A stretch of DNA of 27,755 bases from Lactobacillus sp. GTDB taxonomy: Bacteria; Bacillota; Bacilli; Lactobacillales; Lactobacillaceae. A program made the position numbers and the translations under genes. Shown here piece by piece: positions 15,573 through 22,442 of the stretch. The stretch spans positions 1-27,755 of the forward strand of contig NZ_JAAVAU010000034.1 of NCBI RefSeq assembly GCF_014803895.1. The letters run 5' to 3'. A model generated the notes under the pieces. It was not told the origin of the DNA. It was given only the letters and a program-made list of their open reading frames with translations, and did no database searches. The stretch's first letter is position 1; each line of letters starts with the position of its first letter.

Positions 15573-16432
15573 TAATTGGTGGAGACAGATTTAAAGTAAT
15601 TGAAAATATTAAAAAAAATATTCAAAATAAAGCTTTTCATGCTAAAGCCGAAATTGGCGATCCCATTTTAAGCCAAGAAAAAAGCAAACAATTAGTAGAA
15701 CATTTTTGGAAAGATAGTAAAAAATATTCCCATAAACTAGTAAATCTTTTTACTCGCGGGGCTTTTGACTTAGGAGCTCTTATCCTTACTTTAGGAGATA
15801 AGATTGATTCTACAAAGAACATTAAACATATCCCTAGTGCGATTATAACCTCCAACCATTATAATCAATTTGATAGCTTACCAATTAAAAAATTAGCCCT
15901 AAAAGCACATAAGCGTCTTTTTATTATCGTAGAAGATACTAATCTACTTTTACCAGGATGGATTGGGTTCATGATGAAAAATATCGATAGTATTCCCTTA
16001 AGTAATAGCGTACGATATCTAGGACGTGAATTTCCAAAACATTTATCAAATGCTTTTGCCAAAAAAAGCTGGGTTCTTATTTATCCTGAACAAGAGATGT
16101 GGTTCAATTATCGTAAACCACGCCCTGTTCAAAAGGGAGCCTACTACTACGCTGCAAAATTAAATGTACCTATTATTTCCTGCTTTGTGGAACTTCAAGA
16201 TAAATCAAGTTATGAAAAAAATCATCCTGAATTCCATAAAACTCGTCGTATTCTCCACGTTTTGCCTACAATTTATCCAGACCCTAATTTAAGTGTTGAC
16301 GAAAATGCACGTAGAATGCGCGATATTGATTATTCACAAAAGAAAAAAGCTTATGAACAAGCATACAATAAAAAGCTTGACTATACTTTTTCTTACGATG
16401 ATATCGCTGGATTTATTCCTAAAAACAGATAA
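15569..16432 (+). CDS. PlsC-like acyltransferase, second copy
   Basis: Second acyltransferase of the operon, 287 residues. It has the canonical block I NHYNQFD (His97-x4-Asp102), block III LIYPEQEMWFNYRKPRPVQ and the acceptor-lining KGAYYYAAKLNVPII. The N-terminal 80 residues are charged with one moderately hydrophobic stretch (LVNLFTRGAFDLGALILTLG). Start ATG 15569 overlaps the GT8 stop as ATGA and has AAGGAG upstream. A strong terminator begins in its stop codon. Two acyltransferases flanking two GT8 enzymes suggest assembly of a diacylated glycolipid or an acyl-decorated glycan; this is inference. Confidence 0.86.
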   Translation: MIIGGDRFKVIENIKKNIQNKAFHAKAEIGDPILSQEKSKQLVEHFWKDSKKYSHKLVNLFTRGAFDLGALILTLGDKIDSTKNIKHIPSAIITSNHYNQFDSLPIKKLALKAHKRLFIIVEDTNLLLPGWIGFMMKNIDSIPLSNSVRYLGREFPKHLSNAFAKKSWVLIYPEQEMWFNYRKPRPVQKGAYYYAAKLNVPIISCFVELQDKSSYEKNHPEFHKTRRILHVLPTIYPDPNLSVDENARRMRDIDYSQKKKAYEQAYNKKLDYTFSYDDIAGFIPKNR

Positions 16433-16466
16433 AAAGTGTATCCCTAAAATTGGGATACACTTTTTT
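16431..16466. terminator. Bidirectional terminator between acyltransferase and PepSY gene
   Basis: A 14-bp perfect stem AAAAAGTGTATCCC (16431-16444) / GGGATACACTTTTT (16452-16465) with a 7-nt loop. It has T tracts on both strands and overlaps both stop codons, so it can serve both convergent genes. Confidence 0.95.
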
Positions 16467-17304
16467 AGTCCTTATCATTATTTGTATCTTTTTCTACCTT
16501 AATTACTTCTTTAGTTATAGCATTAATTTCTACTTCAGTTTCAGTAGAGTTATTCAATAATTCTACTGACCAAATCCATTTTCCATCTTCTTTTTCTAAT
16601 TTACTTTCTACCACCGTTCCACTAGCATTCTTTTGTGCAATTTCAATTGCTTCTGTTGCCTTAATTACATTGCTAGAAACACTAGTATATCTTTCTTTTT
16701 TACTTTTATCACCATGTCTTGAATCTTTATCTTTTAATTTATCCTTTTTAGTACTTAAAACTTTCTTACTTGCGGCATCAATCTCTACCTTAGTTTTATT
16801 AGAACCATCTACTAATTCTACATTCCAAATAGCTTTGCCATCTTCAGTTTCTAAAGTCCATTCAACTGCAGTTCCACTAGCATTTTTTTGTGCAATTTCA
16901 CTAGCTTCATCGCGACTGATTAACTTACTTAAATCTAAGGCCACATTTTTATCATCTTTATCTAAATTTTCACTTCTTGAAGTTAAAACCTTACCCGTTT
17001 CTGCATCTACATCTACACGGTATTCTTTACTTGAGTCAAATCCTTCAATAGTATAAACATAAGTACCACGGTGAGCTTCTAATTCAATTGACTCAATTGA
17101 TTTATTACCATATTTTTCAGTAAACTTTTCAATAGCTTGTTGTTGAGTAATTTTAATCTTAGAAGTACTTACTTTACTTTTAGTAACTTGAGTAGAACTA
17201 TCTGATGCATTAACATAGTTATTCGCTACTACAGTTGTACCTCCAACAGCTAATCCTAAAACTGCAGCGGCAAGTGATAGTTTCTTTAAATTAATAGTTT
17301 TCAT
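16465..17304 (-). CDS. Secreted PepSY-domain protein with three repeats
   Basis: Exported protein of unknown job, 279 residues. A Sec signal peptide is clear (MKTINLKKLSLAAAVLGLAVGG, cleavage probably after the Ala in NYVNA). Three PepSY-like units follow, at about residues 52-117, 131-197 and 217-275. Each pairs a helix (AIEIAQKNASG) with a beta hairpin (GKAIWNVELV) and a VEIDA..KKV-type last strand. Units 2 and 3 are very similar and spaced 85 codons apart, pointing to an internal duplication. The linker between them is rich in Lys and Asp. AAGGA precedes the ATG. PepSY domains are proposed to inhibit or modulate peptidases in the envelope; no partner is shown here. The neighbouring two-component system and shared operator suggest co-regulation with the next gene. 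Confidence 0.85.
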   Translation of the reverse strand: MKTINLKKLSLAAAVLGLAVGGTTVVANNYVNASDSSTQVTKSKVSTSKIKITQQQAIEKFTEKYGNKSIESIELEAHRGTYVYTIEGFDSSKEYRVDVDAETGKVLTSRSENLDKDDKNVALDLSKLISRDEASEIAQKNASGTAVEWTLETEDGKAIWNVELVDGSNKTKVEIDAASKKVLSTKKDKLKDKDSRHGDKSKKERYTSVSSNVIKATEAIEIAQKNASGTVVESKLEKEDGKWIWSVELLNNSTETEVEINAITKEVIKVEKDTNNDKD

Positions 17305-17355
17305 AAATTAATCCTTCTTTCGTCTAAACATTTATCTCGTTCAATTTATATATTT

Positions 17356-17361
17356 AGTTTA
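17356..17361 (-). promoter_or_regulatory. Putative -10 box of the three-repeat PepSY gene
   Basis: TAAACT on the minus strand occupies the same place, 42 bp from the palindrome, as the perfect TATAAT before the second PepSY gene. No good -35 box is present, in keeping with an activator-dependent promoter. Confidence 0.4.
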
Positions 17362-17402
17362 CGAAAAAAGTAGCTTTTAAAAACCAAAATTAGATGTAAA
17401 TC

Positions 17403-17422
17403 AAATGAAGATTTCTTCATTT
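17403..17422. promoter_or_regulatory. 20-bp palindromic operator, copy 1
   Basis: AAATGAAGATTTCTTCATTT is a perfect inverted repeat (9-bp arms, TT centre) 98 bp upstream of the PepSY start at 17304. A second identical copy lies at 18127-18146 in front of the paralogous gene. It is probably the site of an OmpR-family regulator; the regulator encoded at 19495-20196 is the obvious candidate. Confidence 0.6.
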
Positions 17423-17434
17423 TTAATCTCTAAA

Positions 17435-17468
17435 AAAATAACACCCTCTAACTCAAGGGTGTTATTTT
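17435..17468 (-). terminator. Terminator of the two-repeat PepSY gene
   Basis: A 13-bp stem AAAATAACACCCT (17435-17447) / AGGGTGTTATTTT (17456-17468) with an 8-nt loop, followed on the minus strand by a T run, directly after the stop codon of the gene at 17471. Confidence 0.9.
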
Positions 17469-17470
17469 GT

Positions 17471-18025
17471 CTAGTTATCTTTCTCTACACTAATTACCTT
17501 TTTGGTTAATGTATTAATTTCTACTTCAGTACCGTTAACAAATTCTACTACCCAAACAGATTTACCATTTTCTTTTTCTAAAGTCCATTTCACAGCCTTA
17601 CCACTTGCATGCTTTTTTGCAATCTTAGTCGCACTAGACCGACTAATTGCCTTCTTTAAATTAACCGCACTCTTGTGATCGGTAGTATCTAATTTTTCAC
17701 TCTTTGAGCTAATAATTTTACCCGTTTTAGCATTAATCTTAACTTCATATTCTTTAGTTTTATCAAAGCCATCAACGATATAAACATATTTATTTCCACT
17801 TGGCTTCAAACTAATTGATTCAATAGATTTATTACCAAACTTTTGAGTAAATTTCTTTACAGCCTGAGTTCTAGTAAGTTTTATTTGGGAAGTACTTGTG
17901 GCTGCTTGGACAATTGTAGTTCCAGACGTACTTTTTAAACTTCCAATTGTAATTGCACTTCCACCTACTGCTAAACCTAAAATTGCTACAGTTGCAGATA
18001 ATTTCTTGTTAATATTCTTGAACAT
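17471..18025 (-). CDS. Secreted PepSY-domain protein with two repeats
   Basis: Exported protein of 184 residues, paralogue of the neighbour at 16465. The signal peptide (NKKLSATVAILGLAVGGSA, cleavage probably at VQA-A) shares the core LGLAVGG with it. Two PepSY units follow, about residues 48-113 (TQKFGNKSIESISLK...YVYIVDGFDKTKEYEVKINAKTGKII) and 125-183 (ISRSSATKIAKKHASGKAVKWTLEKENGKSVWVVEFVNGTEVEINTLTKKVISVE, given here as the extent only). It is strongly basic in charge. A GAGG ribosome site precedes the ATG. Its promoter region matches that of the neighbour at 45 of 52 positions by hand count. Function unknown; an envelope role as sensor accessory or peptidase modulator is inference. Confidence 0.85.
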   Translation of the reverse strand: MFKNINKKLSATVAILGLAVGGSAITIGSLKSTSGTTIVQAATSTSQIKLTRTQAVKKFTQKFGNKSIESISLKPSGNKYVYIVDGFDKTKEYEVKINAKTGKIISSKSEKLDTTDHKSAVNLKKAISRSSATKIAKKHASGKAVKWTLEKENGKSVWVVEFVNGTEVEINTLTKKVISVEKDN

Positions 18026-18079
18026 AATTCTTTATACCTCTTTTTATATTCTAATTCGTCTCACTTAATTTCTATATTT

Positions 18080-18085
18080 ATTATA
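18080..18085 (-). promoter_or_regulatory. -10 box of the two-repeat PepSY gene
   Basis: A perfect TATAAT on the minus strand, 42 bp downstream of the palindrome and about 55 bp ahead of the start codon. No matching -35 box at 17 bp; the place is taken by a conserved CTTTTAAAA block shared with the paralogue. Confidence 0.5.
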
Positions 18086-18126
18086 CGAGGAAACTAACTT
18101 TTAAAAGTCAAAATTATATATAGATT

Positions 18127-18146
18127 AAATGAAGATTTCTTCATTT
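18127..18146. promoter_or_regulatory. 20-bp palindromic operator, copy 2
   Basis: Identical to copy 1 at 17403-17422. It lies 101 bp upstream of the PepSY start at 18025 and overlaps the last codons and stop of the sensor kinase gene (TGA at 18141-18143). It is centred about 63 bp before the predicted transcription start. Confidence 0.6.
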
Positions 18147-19502
18147 TTCGTAAGGAAGATAAATAGTAAAGATCATGCCGTTAGGGTGATTGGCGCTAAG
18201 TTTGATTTGTCCATGATATTCATCTACTACTTTTTTTACAATTGCTAACCCTAAACCAGTACCCGAAATTTTATTAGAATGTGCTTGATCCTCACGGAAA
18301 AAACGATCAAAAATTTTATTATAATTTTCTTTTTTAATACCTTGCCCTTCGTCTTTTACCTTCAAGACTAAACCTTTATTTTTAGATTTTAAACTTAAAA
18401 ATATTGGTGTACCTTTTTGAGAATATTTTGCTGCATTTTCTAATAAATTATGGATTAAATGACGAAAATCAGTTAATTTAATTGCATAAAATAACTCATT
18501 AGGCGACTTCAATTGGACGTGACGATGAAATTCTTGCCATATTAATTCACATTCATTCTTTATTACTCCTACTAAATCAATTTTTTCAATTGCTGCAGAT
18601 TTCCCTTGTCCTCGCCCTAACTCAAGCAATTCATTAACTAATTCCTGCATTCTCAAGGATTCTGAATCAATATACTCAAGTGACTTATCTATAATTTCAG
18701 GATTACTTTTTCCTCGCCTTTTAATAAGACCTACATGGCCTCGAATAGCTGCTATAGGTGTTTTTAATTCATGCGAAGCATCTGTTACAAATTGATGTTC
18801 TCTTTGCATTGCTTGGTATTGCGAATCCAGCAAACTATTAAAAGATTGAGCCAGATGTTTAATTTCTACTGGTTGCTGAGGAACTGAAATAGTTTTATTT
18901 TGACTTTTATTATTATTTTGAATTTGAAGAATTTCATGATCCATTTTTTCTAAAGAAAAACTCCACTTTTTAGCAAATCTTCTTATCAGAGGAATACAAA
19001 GCAAAATGGCTCCTAAATTCAAAACAATCATTGTAATGAGTAACTGAATAACAAGCTGAAAGAGACCATCAACATTTAAGGCAACTGTTACCTTATATCC
19101 CCATACATTAGACTGTTCTAAATAATAAACACTCCTTGAGGCAAAAAAAACATTATTGTAATGACGACTGGTATCTACTTTTTTAAAAAGTTTGTCCCCA
19201 TCCTCAGAATAAAAAGTTTTTTCTTTGGGCGTCACAATTTTAATTGCATCATCATCCTGACGGGCAATATAGGCATCTAACAAAGTATCCCATTTAATAT
19301 TATCGTGATCGTGATGTCCACGCTCTTCAACATTATCTTTAACATTTTCAATTAATTCATGAGCTTGCTTTTGGGCAGTTTGATAAACAAAAATCGTTGA
19401 AATAATAACAAATGCTAAATTTACAATAAACAAAATTGCGATAAATAATTTTAAAAACAAACTTGTTAATTGCTGAGCAGTGGTCCTAGTTTTTTTAGTC
19501 AT
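18141..19502 (-). CDS. Sensor histidine kinase of the PepSY-linked two-component system
   Basis: Membrane kinase of 453 residues from ATG 19502 (a TTG three codons upstream is possible but badly placed). Domains: helix 1 (about 12-35), an extracellular loop of about 110 residues rich in His and Asp (ERGHHDHDNIKW), helix 2 (about 149-171), a HAMP-like linker, HisKA with phospho-acceptor His244 (DASHELKTPIAAIRGHV) and HATPase with LLENAAKYSQ, DEGQGI and GTGLGLAIVKK. It overlaps the regulator gene by 8 bases. There is no PAS domain, unlike WalK. The HHDHD cluster could bind a metal; this is speculation. The general type is ArlS/YkoH-like by resemblance. The signal is unknown; flanking PepSY proteins suggest an envelope cue. 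Confidence 0.9.
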   Translation of the reverse strand: MTKKTRTTAQQLTSLFLKLFIAILFIVNLAFVIISTIFVYQTAQKQAHELIENVKDNVEERGHHDHDNIKWDTLLDAYIARQDDDAIKIVTPKEKTFYSEDGDKLFKKVDTSRHYNNVFFASRSVYYLEQSNVWGYKVTVALNVDGLFQLVIQLLITMIVLNLGAILLCIPLIRRFAKKWSFSLEKMDHEILQIQNNNKSQNKTISVPQQPVEIKHLAQSFNSLLDSQYQAMQREHQFVTDASHELKTPIAAIRGHVGLIKRRGKSNPEIIDKSLEYIDSESLRMQELVNELLELGRGQGKSAAIEKIDLVGVIKNECELIWQEFHRHVQLKSPNELFYAIKLTDFRHLIHNLLENAAKYSQKGTPIFLSLKSKNKGLVLKVKDEGQGIKKENYNKIFDRFFREDQAHSNKISGTGLGLAIVKKVVDEYHGQIKLSANHPNGMIFTIYLPYEK

Positions 19503-20196
19503 CCAAATCAAGCTTTCTTAGACAATAACCGTAGCCACGAATAGTTTTTATTAAATCACGGTATAATCCGAGTTTATTTCTTAAGGTTCTAATATAAACA
19601 TCAACAGTATTAGTTTGTCCCACAAAGTCATACCCCCAGACTACATCTAACAATTCATCCCTACTTTTAACTTTTTCTGGATCTTTCATCAACTCTGCCA
19701 TTAAAGCAAACTCTTTGGGAGTAAGATAGATATTTTCCTCCCCACATTCAAACTTATGATTAACCAAATCAAGCTTTAATACACTAAACCTCAAAACATT
19801 TGTAACCGTATTTTCACGTTTCTTCTCTTTTTCAAGACGACGCAAAACTACTCGAATTCGTGCAAATAATTCCTCTATTTCAAAAGGCTTAGTCATATAA
19901 TCATCTAATCCTTGATCAAGCGCATTACTGATATCACTCGCCTGATTTTTAGCCGTCAACATGATAATCGGTACATCACTTTTTTTACGAATTCTTCTCA
20001 ATACCGTTAAACCATCGTATACAGGTAACATCCAGTCAAGTAAGATAAGAGTTGGTTTGTCTTTCTCAAACATTTCTAAAGCTTCTTGACCATTTTGGGC
20101 CCAAATTACTTGATAACCTTCTAATTCCAATTCAGTTTGTATAAAACTTGCTAAGCTTTCTTCATCTTCTACTAATAAAATCTTGATATTATCCAT
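19495..20196 (-). CDS. OmpR-family response regulator of the PepSY-linked system
   Basis: Cytoplasmic DNA-binding regulator, 233 residues. The receiver domain has acidic residues at 10-12, phospho-acceptor Asp54 (LILLDWMLP), conserved Thr (MLTAKN) and Lys (MTKPFE). The winged-helix domain is seen as YLTPKEFALMAELMKDPEKVKSRDELL and DVYIRTLRNKLG...TIRGYGYCL. The receiver resembles ArlR and YkoG types. It is the first gene of a regulator-kinase pair and has a purine-rich AAAGGA ribosome site (as minus strand) close to the ATG. A terminator separates it from the PepSY lipoprotein gene upstream; some readthrough may occur. Its likely targets include the two palindrome-bearing PepSY promoters downstream. 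Confidence 0.93.
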   Translation of the reverse strand: MDNIKILLVEDEESLASFIQTELELEGYQVIWAQNGQEALEMFEKDKPTLILLDWMLPVYDGLTVLRRIRKKSDVPIIMLTAKNQASDISNALDQGLDDYMTKPFEIEELFARIRVVLRRLEKEKKRENTVTNVLRFSVLKLDLVNHKFECGEENIYLTPKEFALMAELMKDPEKVKSRDELLDVVWGYDFVGQTNTVDVYIRTLRNKLGLYRDLIKTIRGYGYCLRKLDLDD

Positions 20197-20235
20197 AAGT
20201 TAGTCCTTTAGTAATTATTATTATCTTAACTATAC

Positions 20236-20262
20236 TAAAAAAGCAGCCCGAAGGGACTGCTA
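20236..20262 (-). terminator. Terminator of the PepSY lipoprotein gene
   Basis: On the minus strand AGCAG-T-CCC / GGG-CTGCT pairs with one bulged T and a TTC loop, followed by TTTTTT. It separates the PepSY lipoprotein gene from the regulator gene. Confidence 0.8.
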
Positions 20263-20274
20263 ATTATTTAACTT

Positions 20275-20931
20275 TTAATTATCATGCTCGCTAGTAAGGA
20301 CCTTCTTATTAATTGCATCAATCTTAACCTCAGTCCTGTGGATGCCAGATTCAACAGTAATATCCCACTCTGGACGACCAGTATTTTCATCCATTTCAAG
20401 ATCCCATTCAATAGCACTACCACTGCCAACATGCTTTTCAGCAAGTTTACCCGCTTCAGAACGGCTAATTACTTTAGAAAGATCCAAGCCTTTTTGATTA
20501 TGTTCATCTGAATCTAAGGCTTCAGACTTAGAATTAATTTCCTTACCAGTTACAGCGTCAATTGTTAGTTCATGTTCCTTCTTGGAATCAAAACCATCGA
20601 TTGAATAGACATAAGCTGAACCACTAAGTTTTAAATCAATGCTCTTTATTTTACTATCGGCAAACTTCTTATTAAACATATCAACTGCCTCAGATTGGCT
20701 CACTTTAATAGTAGCACTTTCTTTTTTAGCAGTTGATTCATTTACTGAAGAGGACGAGGAGGAACTTGAACTACTACTTTCTGAACTAGATTTACTTGAG
20801 TTAGATTTTGTAGATGATTGGCTAGAAGTTGAATTAGTGTTATTAGAACTACATGCCACAGTTCCCATAACCAAAGCAGCCCCAAGAGCTACCCCACTTA
20901 AAAGTTTTACCCACTTTGTATTTTTAGACAT
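20275..20931 (-). CDS. PepSY-domain lipoprotein
   Basis: Probable surface lipoprotein, 218 residues. The signal peptide ends in GTVAC, so Cys27 is the likely lipidated residue (the -3 residue is Thr, not the preferred Leu). A serine-rich tether occupies about residues 28-62, followed by two PepSY units (about 70-137, with YVYSIDGFDSKKEHELTIDA, and 150-217, with EAGKLAEKHVGSGSAIEWDL). AAAGGAA precedes the ATG. It stands directly before the two-component genes and faces a small membrane protein gene on the other strand. Unlike its two secreted paralogues it lacks the 20-bp palindrome upstream, so it may be expressed differently, perhaps acting as the constitutive sensor partner. That role is inference. 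Confidence 0.87.
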   Translation of the reverse strand: MSKNTKWVKLLSGVALGAALVMGTVACSSNNTNSTSSQSSTKSNSSKSSSESSSSSSSSSSSVNESTAKKESATIKVSQSEAVDMFNKKFADSKIKSIDLKLSGSAYVYSIDGFDSKKEHELTIDAVTGKEINSKSEALDSDEHNQKGLDLSKVISRSEAGKLAEKHVGSGSAIEWDLEMDENTGRPEWDITVESGIHRTEVKIDAINKKVLTSEHDN

Positions 20932-20983
20932 TATATTTCCTTTCTAAAACACTTTTATGCAGCATTTAACCGCTTTCGTAAGT

Positions 20984-20989
20984 TATAAT
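20984..20989 (+). promoter_or_regulatory. -10 box of the small membrane protein gene
   Basis: TATAAT about 55 bp before the ATG at 21045; no convincing -35. The surrounding AT-rich block (TAATATTA repeats on both sides) must also contain the divergent PepSY lipoprotein promoter, so the two probably overlap. Confidence 0.35.
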
Positions 20990-21044
20990 ATTATTGTAAT
21001 ATTAATTATTAGCAGGTGCTATTTTTAAGATTCTGGAGGAAAAT

Positions 21045-21380
21045 ATGAATACACCACAACAAAGAAATACTTTTTGGATAATCGCATTAATTTTAATCAT
21101 TCTGAGTATTTTTGTACCTAACTACTCATCTTGGTATTTTCCAGTTAATTTAGTAACTCTTGTAGTTATCTACATTTACTACTTTATAATGATTAAAAGT
21201 CAGCAATATGGTTGGGCAATCTTTGAAGCTGCAATATCTGCTATTTGGTTTGATAGCTATTTCAAAGCACCATTTGGTTCACCAAAAACTATTGCTATGT
21301 TCTTTGGTATCGTAGGAGTTATCTTAATGGTCATTGCCATTATTTTAGATATTCAACAACATCGCCAAGAAAAAATGTAA
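21045..21380 (+). CDS. Small integral membrane protein of unknown function
   Basis: A 111-residue protein with a clear GGAGG ribosome site 7 bases before the ATG. It has about four hydrophobic segments: residues 9-26 (FWIIALILIILSIFVPN), 31-50 (FPVNLVTLVVIYIYYFIM), 55-70 and 84-104 (TIAMFFGIVGVILMVIAIIL), with a charged C-terminal tail (DIQQHRQEKM). I do not recognise the family. It is transcribed divergently from the PepSY lipoprotein, and its terminator is shared with the convergent peptidase gene. A link to the PepSY/two-component system is possible by position only. Confidence 0.75.
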   Translation: MNTPQQRNTFWIIALILIILSIFVPNYSSWYFPVNLVTLVVIYIYYFIMIKSQQYGWAIFEAAISAIWFDSYFKAPFGSPKTIAMFFGIVGVILMVIAIILDIQQHRQEKM

Positions 21381-21383
21381 AAG

Positions 21384-21426
21384 AAAAACTACTACTAAAC
21401 AGTTAAAATGTTCGGTAGTAGTTTTT
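21384..21426. terminator. Bidirectional terminator between small membrane protein and pip
   Basis: A 12-bp stem AAAAACTACTAC (21384-21395) / GTAGTAGTTTTT (21415-21426), with an inner AACA / TGTT pairing in the loop and T tracts on both strands. It lies 3 bp after one stop and 4 bp before the other. Confidence 0.88.
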
Positions 21427-21430
21427 TAGT

Positions 21431-22345
21431 TTATTCGCCTTTAAATTTTCCGTCTTCAACTTCACGAATAAAATCAGCCAAGTGCTTATAATACACATCC
21501 GGGTTATCAACCATATGGTGGTGACCACCATCAGGAGTAGTAACTAAACGTGAATTTGGAATTTCTTTCTGCATAGTCTTTGCAGTAGAAATTGGCATAG
21601 TTTCATTTTCACCAAAAGTAAGTAAAGTTGGAACCTTAATGTTCTTTAATTTGTCTCTAAAATGCCAATCCTTCAATTTACCGGTAATTACAAATTCGTT
21701 ATCACCTTGGAAAGCATTATAAACTGCACTACCACCAATATCCTTTAAGTGGTAAAGCTTAGAAGGTTGTTTTCTATCAACAAAGTTAATATTCAAAATT
21801 TGAACATCATCCTGATAGCGTTGATTATCATAGTCGCCTTTTTCTTCACATTCGTGCATAAAATCAATTTCAGTTTGAGGAAGCACCTCTTGTCTTCTTC
21901 TATTAACTGCATCAACATATTCATCAATTTCATCGACCATTGAAGAAATAATAGCACCCTTAAGATGTTGCCCATACTTAACAGCATATTCTTGAACCAA
22001 AAGTCCACCCCAGCTTTGACCAATTAAATATATATTATCTAAGCCAAGCTTTTCACGAACTTCATCAACTTCATCTAAGAAATATTCATAAGTTAAGTAC
22101 TTTTTGGCCACTTCAGGATCAGAATAATCAGGTTGATCAGAATATAACGAACCAAGTTGATCATACATTGTAACCTGTACATTCAAACCTTGCTTCTTCA
22201 ATTGCTCAGCAGCATCTTCCCAGTATTCGTGATTACCACCTGGTCCACCATGAAGAGCTAATAAATGAATATCACCTTCACCTTGAGTATTAGTCCATAA
22301 GTGATAGCCATTGTCTAAAGTAATAATTTTACTACCTGTCTTCAT
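21431..22345 (-). CDS. pepI: Proline iminopeptidase (alpha/beta hydrolase, S33)
   Basis: Cytoplasmic peptidase that removes N-terminal proline from peptides, useful for casein-type peptide use. The 304-residue length fits lactobacillar PepI. Visible motifs are the oxyanion-hole HGGPGG (about 32-37), the nucleophile elbow GQSWGG with Ser111, and a C-terminal histidine in DGGHHHMVDNP (275-277). The acid-residue position, usually Asp in a G-x-x-D context, reads FGENETMP here, so Glu248 may serve or the acid lies elsewhere. An AAGGAG ribosome site precedes the ATG. Monocistronic by its surroundings. Other alpha/beta hydrolases of this family cleave other substrates, so specificity is likely and not proven. 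Confidence 0.85.
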   Translation of the reverse strand: MKTGSKIITLDNGYHLWTNTQGEGDIHLLALHGGPGGNHEYWEDAAEQLKKQGLNVQVTMYDQLGSLYSDQPDYSDPEVAKKYLTYEYFLDEVDEVREKLGLDNIYLIGQSWGGLLVQEYAVKYGQHLKGAIISSMVDEIDEYVDAVNRRRQEVLPQTEIDFMHECEEKGDYDNQRYQDDVQILNINFVDRKQPSKLYHLKDIGGSAVYNAFQGDNEFVITGKLKDWHFRDKLKNIKVPTLLTFGENETMPISTAKTMQKEIPNSRLVTTPDGGHHHMVDNPDVYYKHLADFIREVEDGKFKGE

Positions 22346-22408
22346 TAAAAAACTCCTTTATAATTGTTAGATATTAATATTCTATCTCAAATATATCTAA
22401 AAGAAAAA

Positions 22409-22431
22409 AGTCCGAGCTTTTAACTCGAACT
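22409..22431 (-). terminator. Terminator of the nitroreductase gene
   Basis: AGTCCGAG (22409-22416) pairs with CTCGAACT (22424-22431) with one mismatch; the minus-strand product ends in TTTTTTC. It starts 12 bp after the nitroreductase stop. Confidence 0.8.
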
Positions 22432-22442
22432 AATTTTCATAA

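Noticed and set aside
16670..17056. Open frame of about 128 codons on the plus strand opposite the three-repeat PepSY gene
   Set aside because: Antisense shadow of a gene with a signal peptide and recognisable domains; no ribosome site or family resemblance.
20639..20947. Open frame of about 102 codons opposite the PepSY lipoprotein, rich in Leu, Glu and Asp
   Set aside because: It is the complement of the serine-rich tether and signal peptide; it has no ribosome site and odd low-complexity composition.
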